From Chloroflexi bacterium HGW-Chloroflexi-6 (lineage in GTDB: Bacteria; Chloroflexota; Anaerolineae; Anaerolineales; Villigracilaceae), in NCBI GenBank assembly GCA_002840685.1, contig PHBU01000015.1, positions 62,001 to 126,000 on the forward strand: a DNA stretch of 64,000 nucleotides. Reading direction: 5' to 3'. A program made the translations under genes and the position numbers. Each line of letters opens with the position of its first letter. The stretch's first letter is position 1. Under the pieces are notes generated by a model that made no database searches, was not told the DNA's origin, and saw nothing but the letters and a program-made list of their open reading frames with translations. Below are positions 19,664-27,296 of this stretch, piece by piece.

Positions 19664-19705
19664 TGACGAATGTCAGATGATTGGGCGGATGATTTTTGGT
19701 ATAGT
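19664..19705 (+). promoter_or_regulatory. TGACA-palindrome promoter (copy e)
   Basis: TGACGAATGTCA (19664-19675) is followed after 24 bp, ending in GATTTTTGG, by TATAGT (19700-19705). The layout is the same as at 3755, 4739 and 6302, and it drives the DUF3788-cupin gene pair. Confidence 0.65.
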
Positions 19706-19762
19706 GTTTTAGGTGCTGATTCTGTTTTGAAATTCGGTTGCCAGTTGAAAGAAGGATTCTGC

Positions 19763-20200
19763 ATGGCTATCAGTTATTTTACAGACAAGTCGGCGCAGCC
19801 TGTGGCGCGCGAAATCGAATCGGTTTTGGGCTCCGCTTTTCCATTGTGGGAAAGGCTGGTTAACTGTTTGGCTGAGAACTATCAAATGGCGGGAGATTTG
19901 AGCTACGGCGGCAAAAACTATGGATGGAATTTGTGGTATCGCAAGAGCGGCAAATCGCTGGTTTCGCTGTATCCACAAAGCGGAAGTTTCGTCGCCCAGG
20001 TTGTTCTGGGGAAAGAACAGGTTGAAAAAGCGCTGGCGCTCGAACTGGGCGCGAAGGCGGGGGGTATGCTAAGGAATACGCCCCAACTGCATGATGGTAA
20101 ATGGCTGTTCATCCCGGTCACCACAGAAGAAGATGTGCGGGACGTTGAACAATTGCTGCTTTTGAAGAAGCGCCCGCTCAAAACCAGGTCAGGAAAATAA
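19763..20200 (+). CDS. DUF3788 family protein
   Basis: From the ATG at 19763 (AAGGA site) the protein is 145 aa. It matches DUF3788: an opening about LWERLVNCLAENY, then SYGGKNYGWNLWYRKSGKSLVSLYP and the C-terminal GKWLFIPVTTEEDVRDVEQLLLLKKRP. Proteins of this small cytosolic family have no established activity. Its stop codon is two bases before the cupin start, so the pair is one transcription unit from the palindrome promoter at 19664. Confidence 0.85.
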   Translation: MAISYFTDKSAQPVAREIESVLGSAFPLWERLVNCLAENYQMAGDLSYGGKNYGWNLWYRKSGKSLVSLYPQSGSFVAQVVLGKEQVEKALALELGAKAGGMLRNTPQLHDGKWLFIPVTTEEDVRDVEQLLLLKKRPLKTRSGK

Positions 20201-20202
20201 AG

Positions 20203-20532
20203 ATGGACATGAAGAACATTCCCTTTGGCCTTAGCGATTGGTCGCAGATCGAACCCACACAACATGCCGGGCAAACGGGCACGGCAACCTGGCGCACGCA
20301 GCAATTCGATAACATTCGGGTGCGCATGGTGGAATATAGTCCCGGCTACCTGGCCGACCATTGGTGCACCAAAGGCCACATCTTGCTCTGTCTGGAAGGC
20401 GAACTGCATACCGAGCTGGCTGATGGCCGCAAGTTTGTTCTCACGCCGGGGGTCAGCTACCAGGTGGCCGACCAGGCCGAGCCGCATCGTTCTTTCACAC
20501 CGACCGGGGTGAAGTTATTTATTGTCGATTAG
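20203..20532 (+). CDS. DHCW-motif cupin-fold protein
   Basis: This 109-residue protein is a single cupin beta-barrel of the DHCW-motif cupin family. The core is GYLADHWCTKGHILLCLEGEL followed by a second motif around YQVADQAEPHRS. The histidines of these motifs are likely metal ligands. The reaction is not known for the family. It is translated immediately after the DUF3788 gene. Confidence 0.85.
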   Translation: MDMKNIPFGLSDWSQIEPTQHAGQTGTATWRTQQFDNIRVRMVEYSPGYLADHWCTKGHILLCLEGELHTELADGRKFVLTPGVSYQVADQAEPHRSFTPTGVKLFIVD

Positions 20533-20577
20533 GGCGATTTTTTCGCCTTGCAAATACAAAAATAGGATGGATAGCAC

Positions 20578-20925
20578 ATGCAAACAGAAGATTTTAAAGA
20601 TCGTTCAGCGTTGATTATTTTAGCTATTTTTTTCGTTGTAATGGCTTTGTTGCTCGGGGTTGCCGTTGGTCTTGCGCTGGGCTGGTTGGTGTTCCCGGTT
20701 GAGTGGGTCGATATGCCCCCCAGTTCTCTTGCAAATGTGTATCAAGAAGATCATTTGCGGATGGCAATCGATTCGTATGCGTTTAACGATGATTGCGCTC
20801 TTGCTGTTCAGCGGTATGAAGCGCTTGGTGAAGCTGGGCCGGGCCTTCTTGAAGGAGTTATCGCTGATTCAGGCGAGCAAAAAATTGATACTATAACGGC
20901 CTTTGCTCAGTGTGTGAAAGATTAA
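20578..20925 (+). CDS. Small single-pass membrane protein, unknown
   Basis: The 115-aa protein has one strong hydrophobic helix (residues about 12-38, ALIILAIFFVVMALLLGVAV) and a soluble C-terminal domain of about 70 residues with two cysteines (in NDDCAL and FAQCVKD). I do not recognise a family. Similar short proteins with an N-terminal helix and a helical outside domain are frequent in Anaerolineae. A GGATGG-type ribosome site precedes the ATG. Confidence 0.65.
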   Translation: MQTEDFKDRSALIILAIFFVVMALLLGVAVGLALGWLVFPVEWVDMPPSSLANVYQEDHLRMAIDSYAFNDDCALAVQRYEALGEAGPGLLEGVIADSGEQKIDTITAFAQCVKD

Positions 20926-20995
20926 CGCGGGCGTAAGGTTTGTGGAAATAAGAATTGGCAGCGCAATTATTACGAGCGCATCATCCGCAATGAGC

Positions 20996-21024
20996 TTGTA
21001 TGTATGGCTTTACTGCTCTATACT
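20996..21024 (+). promoter_or_regulatory. Promoter of the DUF4349 lipoprotein gene
   Basis: TTGTAT (20996-21001), a 17-bp spacer and TATACT (21019-21024) lie 46 bp before the ATG at 21071. Confidence 0.6.
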
Positions 21025-21070
21025 AAAAATACACAGGACGCCGCCTGTGAAATTATTTCCTGGAGGAAAA

Positions 21071-22030
21071 ATGTCATCACCTACGAAACTGCTATCCATT
21101 TTTGCCCTGCTGGCTTTGTTGATCGTTGGCTGCGGCCCAGCGGCTCCGCCTGAAGAATTTGCAGAGGAATATGCCATGGTCGAGCCTGCTCCACCCGCCT
21201 TGGAAGAGCCAGCGGCGGACCTGCTTGAGCCGCCCGCTGAATCGGCCGCAACAACGGATGAGACTTTCGCGCTGGTGGACTATAACATCGGCCAGCAATC
21301 TGAACGCATGATCATCAAGAATGGGGATATCAAGTTGTTGGTGAAAGATACCGAAGTCGCCATTGATGGGGTAACCCAGCTTGTGCGTGATGTTGGCGGT
21401 TATATCATCAGCTCGCGGGTTTGGTATGATGATTGGTATGGAACCGGGTACAAATCTGCCAGTATCAGTATTGGCGTCCCGGTCGATCAGTTCGAGACAG
21501 CCCTGCGCCGCTTGAGAGGTCTCTCCATTCGTGTGCTGGATGAACAGGCAACCGGGGAGGATGTTACCGATCAATTTGTCGATCTCGAATCGAAACTGAC
21601 TAACCTGGAGGCAACTCGTAACCGTATTCGCACTTTTCTTGATCAGGCCCAAACTGTGGAAGAGGCCCTGACCATCAACGAAGAACTTTCTAAAGTCGAA
21701 GCGGAAATCGAAGAAGTAAAAGGACGGATGAACTACCTGTCCGGTCGATCTGCTTTTTCCACGATTTTGATTACGCTTTCTCCTGATCTACCTGTTATTA
21801 CCCCAACAAGTACACCCATGCCCACGGCCACCTTTACCCCCCTGCCAACGGCTACATCCACACCCTGGCAGCCTGGTGAAACGGTTCGCCAGGCCGGGCA
21901 AACCCTGACAAAATCGTACCAGAGCATTACGGAAATTTTGATCTGGCTGGTTCTGGTTTTCCTGCCTATTCTGGCGCCATTCGTTTTTGTTGGCTGGCTA
22001 TTGTGGCGATTCTTCCAGAAGAAAAAGTAA
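21071..22030 (+). CDS. DUF4349 lipoprotein
   Basis: The 319-aa protein starts at 21071 (GGAGG site) with a lipoprotein signal ending LLIVGCGP. It has an acidic proline-rich spacer, then the DUF4349 domain (RMIIKNGDIKLLVKDTEVAI to the coiled coil near residue 230), a Thr/Pro-rich linker (TPTSTPMPTATFTPLPTAT) and a C-terminal transmembrane helix (LIWLVLVFLPILAPFVFVGW) with a basic end. DUF4349 proteins sit at the cell surface; the function is unknown. Having both a lipid anchor and a C-terminal helix is usual for the family. An earlier ATG at 20942 was rejected because it precedes the promoter. Confidence 0.88.
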   Translation: MSSPTKLLSIFALLALLIVGCGPAAPPEEFAEEYAMVEPAPPALEEPAADLLEPPAESAATTDETFALVDYNIGQQSERMIIKNGDIKLLVKDTEVAIDGVTQLVRDVGGYIISSRVWYDDWYGTGYKSASISIGVPVDQFETALRRLRGLSIRVLDEQATGEDVTDQFVDLESKLTNLEATRNRIRTFLDQAQTVEEALTINEELSKVEAEIEEVKGRMNYLSGRSAFSTILITLSPDLPVITPTSTPMPTATFTPLPTATSTPWQPGETVRQAGQTLTKSYQSITEILIWLVLVFLPILAPFVFVGWLLWRFFQKKK

Positions 22031-22065
22031 CCAGTTTCCCTTTCAGCTTTTCCCGCGCGCTGCCT

Positions 22066-22157
22066 AGCCATGCCGCGATTGTCGCCCGCAAGTTGAGCAT
22101 CCCGGCGATCGGGTGCAGGTGGATGGTGCGGTAGGAACGGCCGAGATACTTGAATAA
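22066..22157 (+). pseudogene. Remnant of a PEP-utilising enzyme C-terminus
   Basis: Between the DUF4349 gene and the terminator, 22066-22113 translates as SHAAIVARKLSIPAIG. In a second frame, 22113-22157 gives VQVDGAVGTAEILE and a stop. Both pieces match, in order, the phosphohistidine swivel domain of PEP synthase-like enzymes (HAAIVAR...GIPAV ... VRVDG..G.VEIL). Around 14 residues and the frame are lost between them, and nothing recognisable remains upstream. It is a relic of a decayed gene; the following terminator may originally have been its own. Confidence 0.7.
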
Positions 22158-22189
22158 AAACAGGCTGACGAATTCGCCAGCCTGTTTTT
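22156..22189. terminator. Bidirectional terminator
   Basis: A nearly perfect 34-bp palindrome (one mismatch) with AAAAACAGGCTG at one end and its complement CAGCCTGTTTTT at the other lies between the convergent DUF4349 and galK genes. Confidence 0.88.
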
Positions 22190-22194
22190 GGTGC

Positions 22195-23382
22195 TTACAT
22201 CAACCTGGCCCCATCAGAGGCCTTGCAAATGTAGATCTCCGGCTTGAGGCCGGTTTTCCGTTCATATTGCGTCGCCAGTTCGGTGGCGAAGGCCTCGGCA
22301 ACCGATTTCTCGACCAGGTTGGCGGTGCAGCCGCCGAATCCGGCCCCGGTCAGGCGCGCGCCCAGGCAGCCGGGCAGGCTTTGGGCGATCTCGACCATCA
22401 CGTTCAACTCAGGGATCGAAACTTCATACAGATCGCGCAGGCTGGCGTGGCACTCGTTCATGATCTGGCCGAATTCGCGGATCTTGCCCTGCTCCAGAAG
22501 CGGGATGGCGCGCCGCGAGCGCTCGATCTCTTCGACGACATGCCGCGCGCGCTTCTCGACCACTCCCGGAAGCTGGTCGCTGAGCCGGTTGAAATCGTCC
22601 ACGCTGACGTCTCTTAGCGCCCGGACGTTTGGCAGATGCTGCGACAGGATCTTGACCGCATCTTCGCAGGCCTGGCGGCGCTTGTTGTATTCGCCGTCGG
22701 TCAATTTGCGCCGCACGGAGGTGTCTGCAATGACGATGGCGACATCCTCCGGCACCGGCAAAGTCTGCCATTCGAGCGAGCGGCAGTCGAGCAGCAGCAA
22801 CTTATCCGCCACGCCGCAGGCCGAAGCAAACTGGTCCATGATGCCGCAGTTGACGCCGACGTATTTATTTTCAGCTTTCTGCCCGAGCAGGGCGCGCTGC
22901 ATCGGAGGCAGAACCCAGCCAGTCCCTTCGACTGCGCTCAGGGTTTGCCAGGCGACGGCAAAGGCCATTTCGATCGAAGCCGAGGAGCTCAAGCCCGAGC
23001 CCTGCGGCACGTTGGATGCAAAAACCGCATCGATGGCAGGTACCGCCAAATCGGCTTCGGTCAGCGCCCAGGCCACCCCGGCCGGGTAATAGGCCCACTC
23101 TGCAAGCGGTGCCCCGTCCGCGTTGGTTTTGGTTGGGATGCTTGCCAGCGTGAACGAAGCTTCCTCGCCAAAATCGGCCGCCACAAGGGTTGAACGCTGC
23201 GAAGCGGCCGGGGCGAAGGCGATGTAGGTCGCGCGGTCGATGGCTGCCGGCAAGACGAATCCATCATTGAAATCGACATGTTCGCCCAAAATATTGACGC
23301 GGCCCGGCGCCAAAGCTACAAAGGCCGGTTCTTTGCCAAATCGCTGGCGGAAAGTGCTGGTAACAAGTTCTTTTGGGTGCAT
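22195..23382 (-). CDS. galK: Galactokinase
   Basis: The 395-aa protein is a GHMP-family galactokinase, phosphorylating galactose to galactose-1-phosphate in the Leloir pathway. Signatures are PGRVNILGEHVDFNDG (residues 26-41, sugar binding), PQGSGLSSSAS (126-136, ATP loop), the catalytic Asp in GIMDQF (Asp183) and the C-terminal GAGFGGCTANLV. Residues about 147-154 (QTLSAVEG) are encoded by a CCTTCGACT-type palindrome at 22924-22943, an apparent in-frame repeat insertion in a surface region. The start has a GGAG site and lies 24 bp after galT. Confidence 0.95.
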   Translation of the reverse strand: MHPKELVTSTFRQRFGKEPAFVALAPGRVNILGEHVDFNDGFVLPAAIDRATYIAFAPAASQRSTLVAADFGEEASFTLASIPTKTNADGAPLAEWAYYPAGVAWALTEADLAVPAIDAVFASNVPQGSGLSSSASIEMAFAVAWQTLSAVEGTGWVLPPMQRALLGQKAENKYVGVNCGIMDQFASACGVADKLLLLDCRSLEWQTLPVPEDVAIVIADTSVRRKLTDGEYNKRRQACEDAVKILSQHLPNVRALRDVSVDDFNRLSDQLPGVVEKRARHVVEEIERSRRAIPLLEQGKIREFGQIMNECHASLRDLYEVSIPELNVMVEIAQSLPGCLGARLTGAGFGGCTANLVEKSVAEAFATELATQYERKTGLKPEIYICKASDGARLM

Positions 23383-23406
23383 GGTTGTCTCCGGTAGCGC
23401 GAGATA

Positions 23407-24480
23407 TTATCTCGCCTTACTGTAATGAATTTCGGGCAGTTCGCGCAGGCGGGCTGCGGCGGTTTCGGGGGTGATGTCGCGCTGGGGCATGCCGAGCATT
23501 TCGTAACCGACCATAAACTTGCGGACGGTGGCCGAGCGCAAGAGCGGCGGGTAAAAATGGGCGTGCAGCACCCATTCAGGGTGCTCGAGGCCGTCATTGG
23601 GGGCCTGATGGAAGCCCATCGAGTAGGGGAAGGAGATCTCGAACAGGTTGTCGTAGCGGATGGTGACGCTCTGGAAGATTTCGGCCAGGGCGCGGCGTTC
23701 GGGCTGAGTCAGGGCGGGCAGGCTGGGCGCGGCGCGATGGGCGATAACGATGGTCTCGAAGGGCCAAACTGCCCAGAATGGAACCAGGGCGGTGAAGTGT
23801 TCGTTGCTGGCCAGAATGCGCTCGCCGCGTTTTTGCTCCTCGGCCAAATAATCCAGCAGCAGTGGGCGGCCGTTGGCAGCGAAGTAATCTTTCTGGCTGG
23901 CGAGTTCCTTGGCCGGTTCGGTCGGGATCTGCGATTGCGACCAGATCTGGCTGTGCGGATGCGGGTTCGAGCAGCCCATGACCGCGCCTTTGTTCTCGAA
24001 AACTTGCACGTAGGCGATCTCGGGGCGTTTAAAGAGCGCCGCGGTTTCATTGGTCCAGGTGTTGATCACGCCTTCGGCTTCGTCGAGCGAGAGCTGCGGC
24101 AGGCTCAGATCGTGGCGCGGCGAAAAGCAGATCACCTTGCAAACGCCGGATTCGGGCTCGGCTCGAAAGAGCATTGAAGGTTGGATGTTGGAAGGTTTAA
24201 TGTCGGGTTCCCGTTCAACCTTCAACGTTGAACCTTCAACATCTGGGAGGAGCGCTGCAAAATCGTTGTCGAACACAAATGTCCCGCTGTATTGGGGGTT
24301 GTTGATCCCGCCGGCGCGCTCGTTGCCGGGGCACAGGTAGCAAGTCGGATCGTATTCGGGCAAATAGGGCGGGGCGGTCTTTTCGACTTGCCCCTGCCAG
24401 GGGCGTTTGGCGCGGTGCGGTGAGACCAGGATCCATTCACGGGTCAGCGGATTAAATCGGCGGTGCGGGGAATCGTACAT
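23407..24480 (-). CDS. galT: Galactose-1-phosphate uridylyltransferase
   Basis: The 357-aa protein carries the GalT signatures. The active site is His-Pro-His in NPHPHSQIW (His174 and His176), zinc-type cysteines lie in CYLCPGN (residues 47-53), and the family block [15 protein letters not shown] follows. It transfers UMP from UDP-glucose to galactose-1-phosphate. Residues about 82-103 ([12 protein letters not shown]...NIQPSM) correspond to CCTTCAAC/GTTGAAGG repeats at 24176-24243 and have no counterpart in ordinary GalT, so this is a repeat-derived in-frame insertion. The galT-galK order on one strand indicates an operon. An AAAAGGA site precedes the ATG. Confidence 0.95.
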   Translation of the reverse strand: MYDSPHRRFNPLTREWILVSPHRAKRPWQGQVEKTAPPYLPEYDPTCYLCPGNERAGGINNPQYSGTFVFDNDFAALLPDVEGSTLKVEREPDIKPSNIQPSMLFRAEPESGVCKVICFSPRHDLSLPQLSLDEAEGVINTWTNETAALFKRPEIAYVQVFENKGAVMGCSNPHPHSQIWSQSQIPTEPAKELASQKDYFAANGRPLLLDYLAEEQKRGERILASNEHFTALVPFWAVWPFETIVIAHRAAPSLPALTQPERRALAEIFQSVTIRYDNLFEISFPYSMGFHQAPNDGLEHPEWVLHAHFYPPLLRSATVRKFMVGYEMLGMPQRDITPETAAARLRELPEIHYSKAR

Positions 24481-24597
24481 GGCAAATTTCCTTTTTATAG
24501 GGTTAATCGATTTTAATTTAGAATGTACTTTTCATGTTATCGTTCACGGTCAAAAAAAAACAGGCATTTTTTTACCAAATAGCGTAAAATTTGCCTC

Positions 24598-24658
24598 TTG
24601 ACAATCTGTATGACAATCCTGTAAACTAATGTTACCGGTCACATGACCGGTAACATTA
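24598..24658 (+). promoter_or_regulatory. lacI-family promoter with long palindromic operator
   Basis: TTGACA (24598-24603), an 18-bp spacer and TAAACT (24622-24627) form the promoter. A perfect inverted repeat with 15-bp arms (24627-24641 and 24644-24658) covers the -10 edge and the transcription start. Each half holds its own ACCGGT core, so it can also be read as two adjacent LacI-type half-palindromic operators (GTTACCGGTCAC and ATGACCGGTAAC). It also lies about 120-180 bp upstream of galT on the other strand, so it may control both directions. Confidence 0.85.
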
Positions 24659-24664
24659 TAGCCC

Positions 24665-25687
24665 ATGTCGCAAAAGGCCGCTATGAGTAAAACAAACCCT
24701 ACCATTCGTGATGTTGCCCGCCAGGCTGGTGTCTCGCACCAGACTGTTTCACGCGTCATTAATGCCAGCGAAGATGTCACTCCCGAAACCCGCGAGCGAG
24801 TGGAAATTGCGATTGCCGAGTTGGGCTACCGTCCGAATGCGATTGCGCGTTCGATGGCGAGCGGCCAGACCCACACCCTGGCCTGCATTTCCCCCAACCT
24901 GACAGATTACACCTTTGCCAGCATCATTGAAGGCGCAGAGATCGAAGCCCGCCGTTTGGGTTATTTTTTGCTTTCGTCTTCGGCGCGCGATGCGGAGAGT
25001 TTCAAGAGCCTGGTCGACGAACTGGTCGGTCATCGTCGGGTGGACGGGTTGCTGATCATGAATCCGTACTCTGATGAGCGCTACCAGCTGCTGCCGGAAA
25101 CCTTCCCGACGGTTTTTGTGGGCGCGCGTTCGCGCGGTGAGAATACCTGCTCGGTCTGTTTGGACGATGAAGCGGTCGCTTACAACGCCACCAGGCATTT
25201 GATCGAGTGCGGCCACCAGCGGATCGGTATGATCACTGGCCCGATGGCCGAAGACTGTTCCATGGATCGTATGGTCGGTTTCCAGAAAGCCATTGAAGAG
25301 CAAGGCTTGCCTTTCCTGCCTGAATTGATCATCGAAGGTGATTGGTCCGCTTCTTCAGGCCAGGCCGCGCTGATGCAACTTCATGCCAATGGTGACCTGC
25401 CCGGCGCGATTTTTGTTCAGAACGACCGCATGGCAATGGGCGTTTTGCACGCTGCCCGCGATTTGAAAATAGCGGTGCCCGAACGCTTGTCCGTGATCGG
25501 CGTGGACGATATGCCGCTGACCCAACATTATGACCCGCCGTTGACCACCATGCGCCAGGATATGCCGCGCATCGGAATGGAAGCTGCCCGCATCTTGATC
25601 CACGCCATTGATGGCGCTCAAAACCAGCAATGCCAAATGAAACTTCCTGCCGAACTGGTCATGCGCCAATCGGTTAAAAAAATCTAA
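24665..25687 (+). CDS. LacI-family transcriptional regulator
   Basis: The 340-aa protein has a LacI helix-turn-helix (TIRDVARQAGVSHQTVSRVIN), the hinge-helix segment RPNAIARSM and a periplasmic-binding-protein-like sugar domain with the C-terminal VIGVDDMPLTQHYDPPLTT. The start is ATG 24665 or ATG 24683 (MSKTNPTIRD); the second fits the family better. It sits between galT/galK and the sugar ABC importer and carries a long operator in its own promoter. The likely role is sugar-responsive repression of itself and of one or both neighbouring units. The effector is probably a galactoside, by context only. Confidence 0.92.
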   Translation: MSQKAAMSKTNPTIRDVARQAGVSHQTVSRVINASEDVTPETRERVEIAIAELGYRPNAIARSMASGQTHTLACISPNLTDYTFASIIEGAEIEARRLGYFLLSSSARDAESFKSLVDELVGHRRVDGLLIMNPYSDERYQLLPETFPTVFVGARSRGENTCSVCLDDEAVAYNATRHLIECGHQRIGMITGPMAEDCSMDRMVGFQKAIEEQGLPFLPELIIEGDWSASSGQAALMQLHANGDLPGAIFVQNDRMAMGVLHAARDLKIAVPERLSVIGVDDMPLTQHYDPPLTTMRQDMPRIGMEAARILIHAIDGAQNQQCQMKLPAELVMRQSVKKI

Positions 25688-25849
25688 CCTGTTTTGCGCC
25701 TGTTTTGCCTATCCCGACAGAATTTATTTCTGGATCGGTCTGTTTTTTGTTGCTATTTGCCGAAAAAGGAGGTGGTTGCTCTCGCAAGTTGCAGTTTATT
25801 AGTGCCCGTTTTTCGTTTCTCAAACCAAACAAATATCAGGAGAAGATAA

Positions 25850-27214
25850 ATGTTACGCAAATCAATTATGCTTGTTGTCAGCCTGTTGGTCATTGCTGGC
25901 TTTGTTCTTTCGGCCTGCGCTCCTGCCGCCCAGCCCGAAGCCCCTGCTGCCGAAGCCCCTGCTGAAGAAGCTATCGAACCCGCTGCAAGTGAAGAAATTA
26001 CCGTCCGCTGGCGCACCCGCCCTGATAACCAGGAAGAAATTGACGTCTACAACGCCATCAGCCAGGAATTGGATGGCAAACTGGATGGCATCACACTGGT
26101 CTACGAACCGGGTGGTACCGAAGGCTCGAACTACCAGGACCAACTGCGCACCGAAGTTGCGGCTGGCACTGCTCCCGATGTCTTCTGGATCCCAGGCACC
26201 GATATTGCTGATTTCGCCGAGCGCGGCTTGATCCTGAATGCCGCTGATCTGGCTGCCACGACCGATGGTTTTGCTGTGGATGCCTTCTACGAAGGCCCGA
26301 TGTCTCACCTGACCTACAACCCTGAAACTGCCAAGAGCGGCGCTGACTCTGGCGCTCTGTGGGGTCTGCCCCGCGATGTTTCGACCTTTGCCCTGTACCT
26401 GAACCTTGATCTCATCGAAGAAGCTGGCGCGCCCGATCCTCGTGAACTGGCTGCCAAAGGCGAATGGGACTGGGATGCTTTCCTCGATGTTGCCCAGAAA
26501 ACCCGCGCCCTCGGCTCGGATATCTATGGTTACGGCGCTAGCGCCTGGTGGGGCCCCTACGGCGTGTGGTTGAACGCTGCCGGTGGCGGCTTCTTCACCG
26601 ATGACCGCTCTGCCTGCGGTCTCGCCAGCACCGAATCTCTGGCTGGTCTCGATTTCCAACGCTCGTTGTATGCTGATTTCGATGTCGCCACCCCTTACGG
26701 TGAAGACCCCGAACCGCCCTTCCGCGCTGGCAAAGTTGCCATGTTCCAGAATGGCCGCTGGGCCACCCCCGGCGTCCGCACCGTGGAATTCAACTGGGAC
26801 GTAGTTGAACTGCCCAAGGGCCCGAGTGGCTCGCAGGGGAACTGGCTGTTCTGGGGCGCTTATGTGATCAACGCCAAGACCGCCAACCCCGAACAGGCCT
26901 GGGCGCTCGTTCAGGCTTTGACCACCGCTGAAACCCAGGGCAAAGTTGCCGCCCTCGGCGCCAACATCCCCAGCCGCGTCAGCCAGGAAGCTTTCGATGC
27001 CTTCCTGACCTTCAGCCCGCCCGCCAACAACCAGGCTTTCTTGAATGGCCTGGCCGACAGCCCCGCCACCGAAGGCCCGCTGTGGACCGGTTCCTGGCCC
27101 GAATTCGACAAGATCATGGGCCCGGCCATCCAGTCTGTCTTGACTGGCAACCAGACCGTTGAAGATTTCGGCGCGACTATCTGCGACGAAGCCAACAAAG
27201 TTTTCAAACCCTAA
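25850..27214 (+). CDS. Sugar ABC transporter substrate-binding lipoprotein
   Basis: The 454-aa protein starts with a lipoprotein signal (FVLSAC, lipid Cys23), an Ala/Pro/Glu-rich linker, and a family 1 solute-binding protein fold (YEPGGTEGSNYQDQLRTEVA, then GTAPDVFWIPGTDIADFAERG). It captures an oligosaccharide or glycoside outside the cell and delivers it to the two permeases that follow. A GGAG site precedes the ATG. The substrate is unproven; the nearby gal genes and LacI regulator suggest a galactose-containing sugar. Confidence 0.92.
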   Translation: MLRKSIMLVVSLLVIAGFVLSACAPAAQPEAPAAEAPAEEAIEPAASEEITVRWRTRPDNQEEIDVYNAISQELDGKLDGITLVYEPGGTEGSNYQDQLRTEVAAGTAPDVFWIPGTDIADFAERGLILNAADLAATTDGFAVDAFYEGPMSHLTYNPETAKSGADSGALWGLPRDVSTFALYLNLDLIEEAGAPDPRELAAKGEWDWDAFLDVAQKTRALGSDIYGYGASAWWGPYGVWLNAAGGGFFTDDRSACGLASTESLAGLDFQRSLYADFDVATPYGEDPEPPFRAGKVAMFQNGRWATPGVRTVEFNWDVVELPKGPSGSQGNWLFWGAYVINAKTANPEQAWALVQALTTAETQGKVAALGANIPSRVSQEAFDAFLTFSPPANNQAFLNGLADSPATEGPLWTGSWPEFDKIMGPAIQSVLTGNQTVEDFGATICDEANKVFKP

Positions 27215-27296
27215 GTTTTGCAAGCTCGAAACGGGGCAGGCAGTTCTGCCTGCCCCGCATTCTCTGACCTGTGCGCGTTTTTTTGGGAAGTGACCC

